Shown here piece after piece: positions 31,524-31,722 of a DNA stretch of 31,722 nucleotides; the stretch's first letter is position 1, and each line of letters starts with the position of its first letter. This DNA is from a virus, in the IMG/VR virus record IMGVR_UViG_3300025154_000299, positions 1 through 31,722 of that record; one strand, given 5' to 3'. The notes below the pieces were generated by a model. The model made no database searches and had not been told where the DNA came from. It worked only from the letters and a program-made list of their open reading frames with translations. A program made the translations under genes and the position numbers.

Positions 31524-31722
31524 GTATATTTTTGTTAATGAGAAATTAAGAGAAATTATAATATTGATAGTAAAATTATATAAATTAAAGGAGATATATA
31601 TAGTTTATACAGGAGAACATTTTTGTAATATATTGTTGAAAGAATTTAGTTGTGTGATTGATACAGAATATGAAGAATTATTGAATGAATTATTAGATGA
31701 TAAAGATGAGTTATTTGAACAA
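31513..31722 (+). CDS. Unknown gene, partial, cut by the right edge
   Basis: The frame opens at ATG 31513, 5 bases after AGGAG, and is open to the last base (70 codons). It reads MLSKYIFVNEKLREIIILIV, then KLYKLKEIYIVYTGEHFCN and an acidic end (LLDDKDELFEQ). A second AAAGGAG within it (about 31588-31594) is followed by ATA and GTT codons in frame, so a shorter form from a non-AUG codon is possible. The function is unknown. Confidence 0.5.
   Translation, partial: MLSKYIFVNEKLREIIILIVKLYKLKEIYIVYTGEHFCNILLKEFSCVIDTEYEELLNELLDDKDELFEQ

Noticed and set aside
1-31722. tRNA genes
   Set aside because: I looked for T-arm-like GTTCGAAT or GTTCAAAT with paired flanks and found none with a cloverleaf context.

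Overview
The window is very AT-rich (my estimate is about one quarter G+C), uses the standard bacterial code and strong AGGAGG-type ribosome binding sites, and looks like a clostridial or related low-GC Firmicute. It is a piece of a large phage or plasmid-prophage rather than chromosome. A terminase large subunit runs off the left edge, phage DNA-metabolism genes follow, and the right part carries plasmid-like transfer, replication and recombination genes. I cannot name the element.

From 1 to about 25,190 every gene is on the minus strand. Positions 1-8.4 kb hold terminase genes, an HNH homing endonuclease with zinc knuckles, two unknown proteins, a ClpP-like protease, a metallophosphoesterase and a PIN-PhoH protein. 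Positions 8.5-16.8 kb hold a tiny TTG-start gene, a zinc-ribbon protein, a single-chain RNA polymerase of the YonO / eukaryotic RdRP type (DCDGD catalytic motif), a CoiA-like nuclease, an adenine-type DNA methyltransferase, small unknown genes and a previously hidden 140-residue gene that seems to start at AUC. Positions 16.9-24.1 kb are a homing hot spot: a UvrD/PcrA helicase carrying an intein whose insert looks like a GIY-YIG nuclease, flanked by an HNH/AP2-like and a GIY-YIG endonuclease, then a superfamily 2 helicase broken by a +1 frame change, then a GIY-YIG nuclease with a KilA-C-like tail. A tyrosine recombinase (24.3-25.2 kb) closes the leftward half.

From 25.3 kb the genes run rightward, apart from one XRE regulator at 27.7-28.1 kb. 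A ribbon-helix-helix regulator sits behind three GTCATACA repeats spaced exactly 31 bp apart. It is followed by four small membrane proteins, one with a signal peptide and two membrane helices like a VirB2 pilin or a filamentous-phage coat protein. The XRE regulator, an FtsK-type ATPase, a replication-relaxation family protein, an iteron-like AT-rich region and small unknown genes complete this part. It looks like a replication, maintenance and possibly DNA-transfer module.

Sigma-A-like promoters (TTGACA/TTGACT, 17-18 bp spacer, mostly extended TATAAT) are seen at 16.9, 23.1, 24.2 and 25.3 kb on the minus strand, and several hairpin-plus-T terminators separate the transcription units. Many genes start at TTG and two probably at AUU or AUC, so ATG-only gene finding misplaces or misses starts here.
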